Shown here one piece after another: positions 1 through 6,616 of a stretch of 22,099 bases of DNA. Location: positions 1-22,099 of the IMG/VR virus record IMGVR_UViG_3300007542_000215; one strand, 5' to 3'. Source of the stretch: a virus. The notes beneath the pieces were generated by a model. The model did not search any database. It was not told where the DNA came from and saw only the letters and a list, made by a program, of their open reading frames with translations. Each line of letters begins with the position of its first letter. Position 1 is the stretch's first letter. Position numbers and translations under genes: made by a program.

Positions 1-1
1 A

Positions 2-652
2 ATAAAAAAAGACAAAATATATAAAGGTAAAAATGATGTTATATTAGCCGACACAATGGTTAAGGAAATGCAGAAAATACATCAGTTAAGTAGTGGTACT
101 TGTATTTTGGAGGAGAGTGGAGAAAGTATTATAATTGATGAAAGTAAAGCTATATTTATAAAAGAAAATTTTAATGATTATAAGTTGGCAATTTTTTATA
201 AATTTAAAGCTGAATTAGATTTGATTAAAAAACACTTAGATATTACTACTGATATTAATGAGTTTAATAATTCAGATAAACATATAGCTTTGCAGTTTGT
301 TAGTGGTAGAGAGGGAATAAAATTAGATAAAGCTGATATGATAATAGCTTTAAATATAGACTTTTCAGCAACTACTTATTTTCAATTTAGAGATAGAATG
401 ACTACAAAAGAGAGAAAGCAATCAGATGTATATTGGTTATTTAGTGATTGCGGAATTGAAAAATATGTTTATAAAGCAGTTAGCAATAAAAAGAATTACA
501 CTAAACAATATTATGAAAGAGCAACAGTACCAAAAAAAAATAACTCAAAAACTGGAGAAAGAGGGTTACTACGTGATAAAGCTAATAAAAACAAACAAAA
601 ACGGAATCCCCGACCTATTGGCATTGAAAAACAAGGAAATTTATTTTATTGA
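2..652 (+). CDS. SNF2-like DEAD/DEAH helicase, C-terminal part (5' end outside window)
   Basis: The reading frame is already open at base 2, so the gene starts upstream and only the C-terminal RecA-like domain is present. The first ATG in view (56) is probably internal. Helicase features seen: a strand-like stretch DYKLAIFYKFKAEL, a motif V-like QFVSGREGIKL followed by a hydrophobic strand, and a motif VI-like arginine-rich FQFRDRMTTKER. This matches the small SNF2-type helicases of phage replication/recombination blocks, which move on DNA using ATP. The last ~45 residues after YYER are basic and low in hydrophobic residues, and they overlap the downstream nuclease by 140 nt in another frame. 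A 9-A run at 532-540 lies just where the overlap begins, so this tail may be an artefact: one extra A would end the protein at once with PKKK, and one fewer would fuse it to the nuclease. Confidence 0.8.
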   Translation: MKKDKIYKGKNDVILADTMVKEMQKIHQLSSGTCILEESGESIIIDESKAIFIKENFNDYKLAIFYKFKAELDLIKKHLDITTDINEFNNSDKHIALQFVSGREGIKLDKADMIIALNIDFSATTYFQFRDRMTTKERKQSDVYWLFSDCGIEKYVYKAVSNKKNYTKQYYERATVPKKNNSKTGERGLLRDKANKNKQKRNPRPIGIEKQGNLFY

Positions 653-770
653 GTGTAAAATGCCTAAAGGTAGGCTGTCTGAAATACAAAAATACAGATT
701 AGAGGAATTAAAAAAAAGAGGTTTTAAAGTTGCTGTAAGCTATGGAGATGAGATAAAAATTATAAAATAA
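513..770 (+). CDS. VRR-NUC domain nuclease
   Basis: An 85-aa protein of the VRR-NUC family (virus-type replication-repair nuclease, PD-(D/E)XK fold), usually a stand-alone domain in phages next to a helicase. Seen: a helical start MKEQQYQKKITQKLEKEG, then YYVIKLIKTNKNGIPDLLAL holding the catalytic Asp of the PD motif, then IYFIECKMPKGRLSEIQ with the E-x-K pair, and a final strand FKVAVSYGDE. I chose the ATG at 513 because family members begin just before this helix; the frame is open further upstream to an ATG at 426. The start lies inside the helicase tail, giving a 140-nt overlap, so translation is probably coupled. Likely role: processing branched or recombining DNA with the helicase. The domain call is strong; the substrate is inferred. 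Confidence 0.85.
   Translation: MKEQQYQKKITQKLEKEGYYVIKLIKTNKNGIPDLLALKNKEIYFIECKMPKGRLSEIQKYRLEELKKRGFKVAVSYGDEIKIIK
532..540 (+). other. A9 homopolymer at the helicase/nuclease frame junction
   Basis: Nine consecutive A residues lie where the helicase frame and the VRR-NUC frame overlap. Skipping one A (+1) would carry ribosomes from the helicase into the nuclease frame and make a helicase-nuclease fusion. Re-reading one A (-1) would stop the helicase at the TAA that follows directly. It could therefore be a slippery site or simply a length-error hotspot for sequencing or replication. Confidence 0.4.
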
Positions 771-847
771 AAATATTATAGAAACTTACAAAAGAGGTAA
801 AAAGGTAAATGTTAAAAAGATAATATAACGATTTAAATAAAATTTAT

Positions 848-855
848 TACTTTTG
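848..855 (+). promoter_or_regulatory. Candidate promoter -7 box upstream of terminase operon
   Basis: TACTTTTG fits the Bacteroidetes -7 consensus TAnnTTTG and lies 28 bases before the small terminase ATG, in the 113-nt gap after the nuclease gene. No clear TTG-type -33 box is visible, but AATATAAC (822-829) lies 18 nt upstream and recurs in two other intergenic regions of the window. The gap holds no other obvious feature. Start site not proven. Confidence 0.45.
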
Positions 856-883
856 CATTTGATATATATTCAAAAAAATCAGA

Positions 884-1207
884 ATGACTGAACAAAGAGG
901 AGGAAAAAGAGAAGGAGCTGGTAGACCAAAAGGCTCTTTTAATAAAAAAAATAAACAAATAAGGGAGTTTTTGCAGTCTATATTAGCAGACAATCAAAAT
1001 AAGTTCTTAAAAGAGTTAATGAGTTTAAAAGGCAAACAATTTATTGATGCTTGGACTGTTTTAATTGAATATAGCGTCCCTAAACTTCAAAGAACAGAAA
1101 TAGTAGGAGATGAAGAGCAGCCTTTAAATATAGACTTAAACAAATTAGATGAACAAACTATCAAAGGACTTCTTAAAGGGATTGACGAGGGAGAAACTTC
1201 AAGCTGA
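884..1207 (+). CDS. Putative terminase small subunit (DNA-recognition protein)
   Basis: A 107-aa basic protein immediately upstream of, and overlapping by 59 nt, the large terminase. Seen: a GGKREGAGRPKGS stretch at residues 6-18, an AT-hook-like GRPKG core frequent at the N-terminus of Bacteroidetes phage small terminases and related DNA-binding proteins, followed by basic helices (NKKNKQIREFLQSIL) and an acidic C-terminal tail. It would recognise the packaging site and hand DNA to TerL. No family is identified by motif beyond the N-terminal signature, so the call rests largely on position and size. ATG 884 is the natural start after the promoter-like box. The first gene of the packaging operon. 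Confidence 0.7.
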   Translation: MTEQRGGKREGAGRPKGSFNKKNKQIREFLQSILADNQNKFLKELMSLKGKQFIDAWTVLIEYSVPKLQRTEIVGDEEQPLNIDLNKLDEQTIKGLLKGIDEGETSS

Positions 1208-2615
1208 GATTTATAGACGTTCATTTTATGAGTTTTCTTTAGATGCTTTTAATGTTTTACATAATGGTCAGCCAATGGTTGAAAATTGGCACATAAAATA
1301 TTTATGTGATAAACTTCAAGAAGTAGCATTAAGAGTAATTAAGGGAGAAGAAAGGCAAAGACATTTATTAATAAACGTACCTCCAAGAACTTTAAAAAGT
1401 GAATTAGTTAATGTTTTTCTTAGTGCATGGGTTTGGGCTTTAAAAGATAGCCTACAAATTATAAGCTCATCTTATTCAGCTTCACTATCTACTGGCTTAT
1501 CAGTACAAGCAAGGCGGTTAATTCTTTCAGATTGGTATAAAAAGCACTTTCCAAATGTAGAGCTATCAATAGACCAAAAGCAAAAAACAAAGTTTAGCAC
1601 ACCTAATGGTGGTTTAAGATACTCGACATCTACTGGCGGTACAGTTACAGGTATGGGAGGAGATATAATAATAATAGACGACCCTCAAAACCCACAAGAA
1701 GCAAGAAGTGACAAAGAAAGAGATAACGCTAATAGATTTTTTAATGAAACTTTAAGAAGTAGGTTAAACAATCCAGATAAGGGTGTATTTATTGTAATTA
1801 TGCAAAGACTCCACGAGAACGACCTAACTGGAAACATATTAGAAAATGATAAAGATAATTGGGAACACATAAGCTTACCTGCTGAATTGTCAGAAAACGT
1901 AATTCCAAGTGATTTAAAAAGCTTTTATATTGATGAACTACTATTTCCTCAAAGATTAAGTTTTAATGTCTTAGAGAGCTTTAAGATAGGTTTGGGTAGT
2001 TATGGGTATTCAGGTCAATATATGCAATTACCAGCCCCAGCAGACGGAGGTATATTAAAAAGAGATTGGTTTACTGTTATTAATGAGCTGCCTAAAGATA
2101 GTAATGATAAGCCAATTAATTTATATTGGGATTTCTTTTTAGATACAGCATACACCGACAAAACCTATAACGATGCTACTGCTTTAATGTGTGCTACATA
2201 TCATAACAATAATATTTACATAAAAAAGATAGAAGCTGTTAGGTTGGAATTTCCAGAACTTATTAAAAAAATACAATCATTTACAGCATCAAATGGATAT
2301 AGCAATAGAAGTAGGGTATTTATAGAACCTAAAGCAAGTGGTAAGTCTATTGTGCAGCAACTAAGAAGAGAAACAGGGCTAAATGTGATTGAAGATAAGC
2401 CGCCTACACAAGATAAGGTTAGTAGGGTTAGTTCCGTTAGTGCTATTGTAGAATCTAAAAGAGTATTCTTGTTAGACGGCATGTATATTAGCTCTTTTTT
2501 AGATGAATGTGCATCATTCCCTAACGGTAATCACGATGACCAAGTTGATACGCTTGTAATGGCAATAGATAAATATACTACAAGAGCTAAAAATATAAAC
2601 GCTTTTGTTGTTTAG
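1149..2615 (+). CDS. terL: Terminase large subunit
   Basis: A 488-aa packaging motor and nuclease. ATPase part: Walker A-like NVPPRTLKS at residues 76-84 (the divergent form common in large terminases), DIIIIDDP at 172-179 as Walker B with the catalytic acidic residue, and VIMQRLHENDLTG at 216-228 as the coupling motif. Nuclease part (RNase H-like): WDFFLDTA at 327-334 with two aspartates, IEPKASG at 392-398, and NHDDQVD at 461-467 giving the terminal acidic cluster. All expected catalytic positions are present and the length is normal. Start 1149 overlaps terS by 59 nt; no better internal ATG precedes the conserved region. It cuts the concatemer and drives DNA through the portal. The portal gene is unusually far away (19301). 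Confidence 0.95.
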   Translation: MNKLSKDFLKGLTREKLQAEIYRRSFYEFSLDAFNVLHNGQPMVENWHIKYLCDKLQEVALRVIKGEERQRHLLINVPPRTLKSELVNVFLSAWVWALKDSLQIISSSYSASLSTGLSVQARRLILSDWYKKHFPNVELSIDQKQKTKFSTPNGGLRYSTSTGGTVTGMGGDIIIIDDPQNPQEARSDKERDNANRFFNETLRSRLNNPDKGVFIVIMQRLHENDLTGNILENDKDNWEHISLPAELSENVIPSDLKSFYIDELLFPQRLSFNVLESFKIGLGSYGYSGQYMQLPAPADGGILKRDWFTVINELPKDSNDKPINLYWDFFLDTAYTDKTYNDATALMCATYHNNNIYIKKIEAVRLEFPELIKKIQSFTASNGYSNRSRVFIEPKASGKSIVQQLRRETGLNVIEDKPPTQDKVSRVSSVSAIVESKRVFLLDGMYISSFLDECASFPNGNHDDQVDTLVMAIDKYTTRAKNINAFVV

Positions 2616-2627
2616 TGAAATATTATT

Positions 2628-2649
2628 TTGTAATATTGCAATATAACAA
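2628..2649 (+). promoter_or_regulatory. Imperfect 22-bp palindrome in the terL-downstream gap
   Basis: The 42-nt gap between terL and the next gene contains the perfect 12-bp palindrome ATATTGCAATAT (2633-2644), which extends to a 22-bp inverted repeat with one mismatched pair. It follows a near-promoter box TTATTTTG (2623-2630). It looks like an operator or an RNA hairpin just before the start codon at 2658. Parts of it recur before 7976 and 16481. Confidence 0.45.
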
Positions 2650-2657
2650 TATTTTAT

Positions 2658-3479
2658 ATGTTAAACTTAATAATTGAAGGTAAGAAATATAAATCTCCAA
2701 CTCAATGGAGTGATGTTAAATACAAAGATTTCTTAAAGTTTCAAAAGTTCATTCATTCAGAACACAATAAAAGTAAAACAGAAATACTTTTAAATGATGG
2801 TATAACATCAGACAACGAGGAGTTAATGTTGAATTACTTTATTGATTGTGTTAATTATATTACTAATATCCCTAAAAAGACTTTATTAAAAGTAAGGCGT
2901 TATACTAAAGCTAATGAAATTAGTGTAGAAGATTTATTTTATTCTATGAGCTTTTTATTTGTCTATCCTACTATTGATGAGCCTAAACCAGTTGAAAAAA
3001 TAGGTAAGTATTATTTTATTGATAAGTTAGATGTAAACCAAGCAGAATTAAAAAATGCTTCATTCTCGGAATATACAGAGGCTAATTTTGTAACTAAGTG
3101 TTATAATGAGCTTGGAGCAGGTAATGAGGAGTATTTAATATTATTGCTTGCTGTAATGTATAGACCAAAGAAAAAAAGACTATTTAGAAATGATGTTATT
3201 GAGGGGTATGATAGTGAAACAGTAAGAGAAAGAGCTAAAGAGCTTGAGAGTGTTACAATGGATGTTGTTTGGAATTGCTTGTTTTTTTTTTTGCAGTCCA
3301 AAGTAAAATCATTAAAAAATACAGAGGAATATTTTCAGGAACTTCAAAAGAAGAGAATAGACTATCTAAATACCATTGGATACCAATTAGGCATAATGTG
3401 GCTGAGAGTGGTGTATTTAATAAAGAAGGTTATACTCCGTATGAAAGTGTTGGTAGGGAAAATTTGCACAATGTTTTAG
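2658..3479 (+). CDS. Tail-assembly-chaperone-like protein, 0-frame product
   Basis: The N-terminal ~210 residues look like a normal mixed alpha/beta protein opening with MLNLIIEGKKYKSPTQWSDV. Short proteins of Bacteroidetes phages that open with a similar 'I-x-GKxYxxPTxW' strand are ones I associate with tail assembly. At 3282-3292 the frame runs into 11 T's (LFFFLQSK). Beyond this, the 0 frame gives plausible helix for ~25 residues (KNTEEYFQELQKK) but ends in a hydrophobic, unnatural-looking tail. The -1 frame instead stays open to 3547 and stops in a TAATG overlap with the next gene. This is the arrangement of lambda G/GT-type chaperones: a short 0-frame product and a longer -1 product of about 296 aa. 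Chaperone function is inferred from the pattern, and the position is odd since the tape measure is 9.7 kb away. Confidence 0.6.
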   Translation: MLNLIIEGKKYKSPTQWSDVKYKDFLKFQKFIHSEHNKSKTEILLNDGITSDNEELMLNYFIDCVNYITNIPKKTLLKVRRYTKANEISVEDLFYSMSFLFVYPTIDEPKPVEKIGKYYFIDKLDVNQAELKNASFSEYTEANFVTKCYNELGAGNEEYLILLLAVMYRPKKKRLFRNDVIEGYDSETVRERAKELESVTMDVVWNCLFFFLQSKVKSLKNTEEYFQELQKKRIDYLNTIGYQLGIMWLRVVYLIKKVILRMKVLVGKICTMF

Positions 3480-3547
3480 TTAGGCTAGACATAAAAGCTT
3501 TAGAGTTAGAAGAAAGTAAACCAAAGAAAAAGAATAAAATTAATTAA
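3269..3547 (+). CDS. -1 frame extension of the chaperone-like gene
   Basis: The frame has no ATG at its front (first usable codon is TTG 3269), which argues it is not separately started but reached by -1 shift from the upstream gene. After the T tract it reads AVQSKIIKKYRGIFSG, then NRLSKYHWIPIRHNVAESG and NLHNVLVRLDIKALELEESK, with a lysine-rich end. Composition is natural: A/T-ending codons, balanced residues, an aromatic-helix pattern like the C-terminal part of other tail chaperones. Its TAA overlaps the ATG of the following glycosyltransferase as TAATG, supporting real translation to 3547. Could also be the true single-frame C-terminus if the T run is miscounted by one. Confidence 0.6.
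   Translation: MELLVFFFAVQSKIIKKYRGIFSGTSKEENRLSKYHWIPIRHNVAESGVFNKEGYTPYESVGRENLHNVLVRLDIKALELEESKPKKKNKIN
3282..3292 (+). other. T11 tract, candidate -1 ribosomal slippery site
   Basis: In the 0 frame this reads TTT TTT TTT TTG after a TTG codon, so the tandem phenylalanine codons allow -1 slippage with perfect re-pairing. The -1 frame is closed upstream by a TGA at 3245-3247 and open to 3547, so any -1 event must happen between 3248 and 3479; this tract is the obvious place. The alternative is a homopolymer length error. Confidence 0.55.
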
Positions 3548-4359
3548 TGAATAAGGTATTAATAGGAGTAGTAACAAACAAGGTTAAAGATTATTGTTGG
3601 AATGATTTTAAGGCTCAATTAAAGAGATTAGAGGCTAAAGGGCATGATGTACTAATAGTTGAGAATACACAGCCTATACATAGGAGGTATGACTTTAAAA
3701 CAGTTCATTATACTCAACCATTAGCAGACTATAAAGAGATAAAAAGATTAAAAGGCAATCCACTTGCATACGTTACAAGAGATTGTATGAACATATTGAG
3801 GCAATACTTTTTAAATAATGACTACACTCATTTAATGGTATTAGAAAGCGATGTTTTTATTGAAGAAGATAGTATAGATAGGTTGCTATCTTTAGATTGT
3901 GATGTTGCTAACTTTACCTACTGGATGAACTTAGAAAGGTTTAATGATTTGAGTTTATGTGTACAATCAACAGATACTAAAAAGACTCCAAGAATGATAA
4001 CACCAGAAGAAAGCAAGGAGCTTGTTAATACGGGTGTTAAGGTGTTGAATGTTGACACTTTGAACGGTAAAACATTGTCTCATACGGGGTACGGAGCAAC
4101 ATTAATAAGAAGGAAAGTATTAGAAAAGATAGCATTTAGAACGATTGTGCTTGACAATAAGATAGAAACAACAACTCCTTTTCCTGATAGTTTCTTTCAT
4201 CATGATGTTAAACTATCTAACTTTAGCAACTATTTAGATACTGACTATATTCCCGAACATAGAAATATTAATAATGAAACAAGACAACAAATTAATAAAG
4301 CTAAGGGCGTTATGTCAAGGAGGCAAAGAAGAGCTTTAGAAAGACTAAATAGAAAATGA
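3547..4359 (+). CDS. GT-A-type glycosyltransferase (GT2-like)
   Basis: A 270-aa protein with the layout of family-2-like glycosyltransferases. N-terminal strand NKVLIGVVTNK and helix-strand FKAQLKRLEAKGHDVLIVEN form the nucleotide-sugar fold. THLMVLESDVFIEEDSIDRLL (residues 94-114) supplies a DxD-like ESD at 100-102, where the divalent metal and sugar diphosphate bind. HTGYGATLIRRKVLEKI (179-195) and PFPDSFFHHDV (211-221) match the acceptor-side and catalytic-base regions. The tail is basic (SRRQRRALERLNRK). It transfers a sugar from an activated donor; donor and acceptor are unknown. First gene of the sugar island, it starts in the TAATG overlap and ends in an ATGA overlap with the next gene. 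Confidence 0.8.
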   Translation: MNKVLIGVVTNKVKDYCWNDFKAQLKRLEAKGHDVLIVENTQPIHRRYDFKTVHYTQPLADYKEIKRLKGNPLAYVTRDCMNILRQYFLNNDYTHLMVLESDVFIEEDSIDRLLSLDCDVANFTYWMNLERFNDLSLCVQSTDTKKTPRMITPEESKELVNTGVKVLNVDTLNGKTLSHTGYGATLIRRKVLEKIAFRTIVLDNKIETTTPFPDSFFHHDVKLSNFSNYLDTDYIPEHRNINNETRQQINKAKGVMSRRQRRALERLNRK

Positions 4360-4670
4360 ATTACAATCAAAAAATAAAATACAATGTTAGGTTTGTTTGT
4401 GTAGATGAATTAAAGTTAATGGATTTAGACTACTTAAAAGAAAGGAAAGTAGTTTTAATAAGTGATGAAAAAATAACCCCTTTTGATTTCATAGATGCTA
4501 AAGGTGGTAATATTAGAACTAAAATAAGTAACTACTTAGATAAGATTGACAGAGAAGATTACCCTATATTGCTATTTGGTAATATTAAGAATAAGGTTAA
4601 GCTTATGTTAGATTATGAGTTATTAGCAAGTTGTCCAAGTGTAAACGCCACTTTAATAAATGTTATATGA
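4356..4670 (+). CDS. Hypothetical protein within the glycosyltransferase island
   Basis: I do not recognise this 104-aa protein. It has alternating strands (YNVRFVCVDEL, KVVLISDEKI, YPILLFGNI) and helices (ISNYLDKIDRED, KVKLMLDYELL) suggestive of a small alpha/beta fold, no signal peptide and no membrane segment. It is locked between two glycosyltransferases by ATGA overlaps at both ends (4356-4359 and 4667-4670), so it is surely translated in the same operon. It might be an accessory subunit or a truncated nucleotide-sugar-binding domain, but nothing in the sequence proves this. Confidence 0.75.
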   Translation: MNYNQKIKYNVRFVCVDELKLMDLDYLKERKVVLISDEKITPFDFIDAKGGNIRTKISNYLDKIDREDYPILLFGNIKNKVKLMLDYELLASCPSVNATLINVI

Positions 4671-5293
4671 AAAAAGTTTGCGTAGTACCTATATTTGGAG
4701 ATTATGACGAGTTGAAAGAGCCAACTCTTGTGAGTGAGGGTTGGAAATATGTTTGTATATCTGACAGACATAGGAAGTCTAAAAATTGGAAAACAAAGAT
4801 ATTTAAAGATTATAGCTTAACTAATAAGCAAAAAAGTGGTTATGTATTAACTCAAGTACATAGATTAATTGATTTTGACATAGCCTGTATAGTTGGTGGC
4901 CAAATACAGATTAACACAGACTTAAATAAATACATTAATGATGAGTTTGATTTTATTAGTTTGGAACACCCAAGCAGAAACTGTATTTATAAAGAAGCTC
5001 AAGCGTGTATATTATTAGATAAAGACAATCCAAAAGTTATAGCCAAACAAATGTATAGGTATTTAGAGGAGGGTTATCCAGTTAATAATGGAATGATACA
5101 AACAGGGGTAACATTTAGGAAAGATAATAATTTAATTCGTACTTTTATGAACTGTTGGTGGAGTGAGATATTAAAAGGAAGTAAACGCGACCAATTAAGC
5201 TTTAATTATGTGCTTAGTAAAATACCTATTAACCATAAAGAATTAAGTAGTAACTTACTTTATAAAGATTTTAAATTACATAACCACAAATGA
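4667..5293 (+). CDS. DUF616 / TOD1-MUCI70-like glycosyltransferase
   Basis: A 208-aa protein starting at the ATGA overlap at 4667; the frame is open slightly upstream but MKKVCVVPIFGDYDELKEP is the natural beginning. The DUF616 pattern is visible throughout: YDELKEPTLVSEGWKYVCISD (13-33), RLIDFDIACIVGGQIQI (66-82), HPSRNCIYKEAQAC (101-114), YRYLEEGYPVNNGMIQTG (130-147) and WWSEILKGSKRDQLSFNYV (164-182). This family has a GT-A fold and is found in plant and bacterial glycan synthesis; bacterial members often sit in polysaccharide gene clusters. Substrate unknown. Cytosolic, with no membrane segment. The third gene of the island and one of its most confident calls. Confidence 0.8.
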   Translation: MKKVCVVPIFGDYDELKEPTLVSEGWKYVCISDRHRKSKNWKTKIFKDYSLTNKQKSGYVLTQVHRLIDFDIACIVGGQIQINTDLNKYINDEFDFISLEHPSRNCIYKEAQACILLDKDNPKVIAKQMYRYLEEGYPVNNGMIQTGVTFRKDNNLIRTFMNCWWSEILKGSKRDQLSFNYVLSKIPINHKELSSNLLYKDFKLHNHK

Positions 5294-6015
5294 AAATAGG
5301 AATAGTAACTGCAATATGGCAACGCCCTGAAGTATGGGATATGTTTAAACAAGGGGTTAGACGTTTGCGTAATCAATATGTAGATGTTGAAGTAGAAGTA
5401 TGTGCTGCTGGTAGTGAGGGTATAAAATCTCAAAACAGATGTAAAGAAAAATGGATTCACTATGTAGAAATAGATAACAAGCCATTAGGGCGTAAAATGA
5501 ATGCAGCATCGTTATTAGCTAAAGAGAAAGGATATGATTATTGTTTATTGGTTGGCTCTGATGATATTATTTGCAATAAGCTATTTGATTTGTATTTAGA
5601 TGAAGCAGAAAAAGGAACTGACTACACTTATTTAATGGACGGTTATTTCTTTGATACAACAACTAAGTTAGCTTTATATTGGGGGGGTTATAATGACAAT
5701 AGAAAAGGCGACCCATTAGGAGCTGGTCGTTTACTGTCTAAAAATTTATTAGATAAGTTAAATTGGAAAATGTGGTATGATGTTAAGTTAAGTGGAATGT
5801 TGGATAGTGCAATGGATGAAAAAATGAAACAAATAGATTACACAGAAAAAGCAATATGGTTAAAAGATAACGATTGTATGTTATTAGATATTAAGAGCAC
5901 TACTAATATGACAAGGTTTCAAAGATGGCAAAACAGCAACTTTATACCATTAGAAGTTATTTCTAAATATCTACCTAAGTTTGAGTTTAATAAATTATAT
6001 AGTTATGTCAAATAA
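5290..6015 (+). CDS. GT-A-type glycosyltransferase (GT2-like)
   Basis: A 241-aa protein. MKIGIVTAIWQRPEVWDMFKQGVRRL at the front is the common opening of GT2-like enzymes (strand, then ' WqRP ' loop and helix). NKPLGRKMNAASLLAKEKGYDYCLLVGSDDII (63-94) is the nucleotide-sugar half ending in the SDD metal-binding motif. YLMDGYFFDTTTKLALYWGGY and GDPLGAGRLLSKNLLDKL form the central region with glycine-rich acceptor loop. MDEKMKQIDY may hold the acidic catalytic base. Not closely similar to the glycosyltransferase at 3547, so the two probably add different sugars. Coupled to the previous gene by ATGA and overlapping the next by 11 nt. Confidence 0.78.
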   Translation: MKIGIVTAIWQRPEVWDMFKQGVRRLRNQYVDVEVEVCAAGSEGIKSQNRCKEKWIHYVEIDNKPLGRKMNAASLLAKEKGYDYCLLVGSDDIICNKLFDLYLDEAEKGTDYTYLMDGYFFDTTTKLALYWGGYNDNRKGDPLGAGRLLSKNLLDKLNWKMWYDVKLSGMLDSAMDEKMKQIDYTEKAIWLKDNDCMLLDIKSTTNMTRFQRWQNSNFIPLEVISKYLPKFEFNKLYSYVK

Positions 6016-6604
6016 TATAAGCCCGTTTGCTTTTGTTTCTCCTAACGCTATTATAGGTGAGAACAATACAATAGAAGAGGGTGTGATTATTAAAGATAAT
6101 GTAGTTATTGGAGATAACAACCATATTTATCCTTACGTTACTATTGGGTTGGCTGGAGAAGTTAAGGGAGATGATAATATAAAAGGTAAGGTAGTAATAG
6201 GCAACAACAATTTGATAAGAGAATTTACATCAATACAAAGTCCTCAAAGGTTTGATTTTACACAAATAGGAAATGACTGTTTTATAATGGATAAAACACA
6301 TATAGCACACGATTGTATATTAGGGGATAATGTTACTATTGCTCCTATGGTAACTTTAGGTGGTTGTGTTAATATAGGTTGTTATTCAGTACTTGGAATT
6401 AATTGCTCTATTCATCAAAGAAAAACAATAGGGGAGAGTGTAATGATTGGAATGGGGGCAGTAATTACAAAAGATATACCAAACTTTGAAAAATGGGTTG
6501 GAGTACCTGCAAAGTGTGTAGGTTGGAATTTAATAGGACTACAAAAGAGATACCCAAAAAAAGCAAAAGAAGAAATATTAGAAATGTGTATTAAAAATCA
6601 TTAA
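6005..6604 (+). CDS. LpxA-like left-handed beta-helix acyltransferase
   Basis: A 199-aa protein made of hexapeptide repeats (such as IIGENN, VVIGDN, VVIGNN, TIGESV) that form a trimeric left-handed beta helix. It resembles UDP-N-acetylglucosamine O-acyltransferase LpxA more than generic sugar acetyltransferases: THIAHDCILGDN (98-109) carries the His-Asp pair like the LpxA catalytic AHDC region, and VPAKCVGWNLIGLQKR (167-182) mirrors the 'G-N-P-A...GLNxxGLKRR' turn into LpxA's C-terminal domain. That domain is cut short here; E. coli LpxA is 262 aa. It may therefore acylate a nucleotide sugar rather than make standard lipid A. I chose ATG 6005 (MSNNISPFAF) over 5981 because it gives an 11-nt overlap and starts at the first repeat. 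Confidence 0.75.
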   Translation: MSNNISPFAFVSPNAIIGENNTIEEGVIIKDNVVIGDNNHIYPYVTIGLAGEVKGDDNIKGKVVIGNNNLIREFTSIQSPQRFDFTQIGNDCFIMDKTHIAHDCILGDNVTIAPMVTLGGCVNIGCYSVLGINCSIHQRKTIGESVMIGMGAVITKDIPNFEKWVGVPAKCVGWNLIGLQKRYPKKAKEEILEMCIKNH

Positions 6605-6616
6605 ATATAAATATTA

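Noticed and set aside
1685-2482. Two minus-strand ORFs (61 and 88 aa) within terL
   Set aside because: Opposite catalytic motifs of the large terminase; Leu/Ser-rich shadows.
3101-3301. 66-aa minus-strand ORF across the T11 tract
   Set aside because: Poly-Lys start from the T run and low complexity; inside the chaperone-like gene.
5981-6004. Upstream start (5981) for the LpxA-like gene
   Set aside because: It would lengthen the overlap with the glycosyltransferase and add residues before the first hexapeptide; 6005 fits better.
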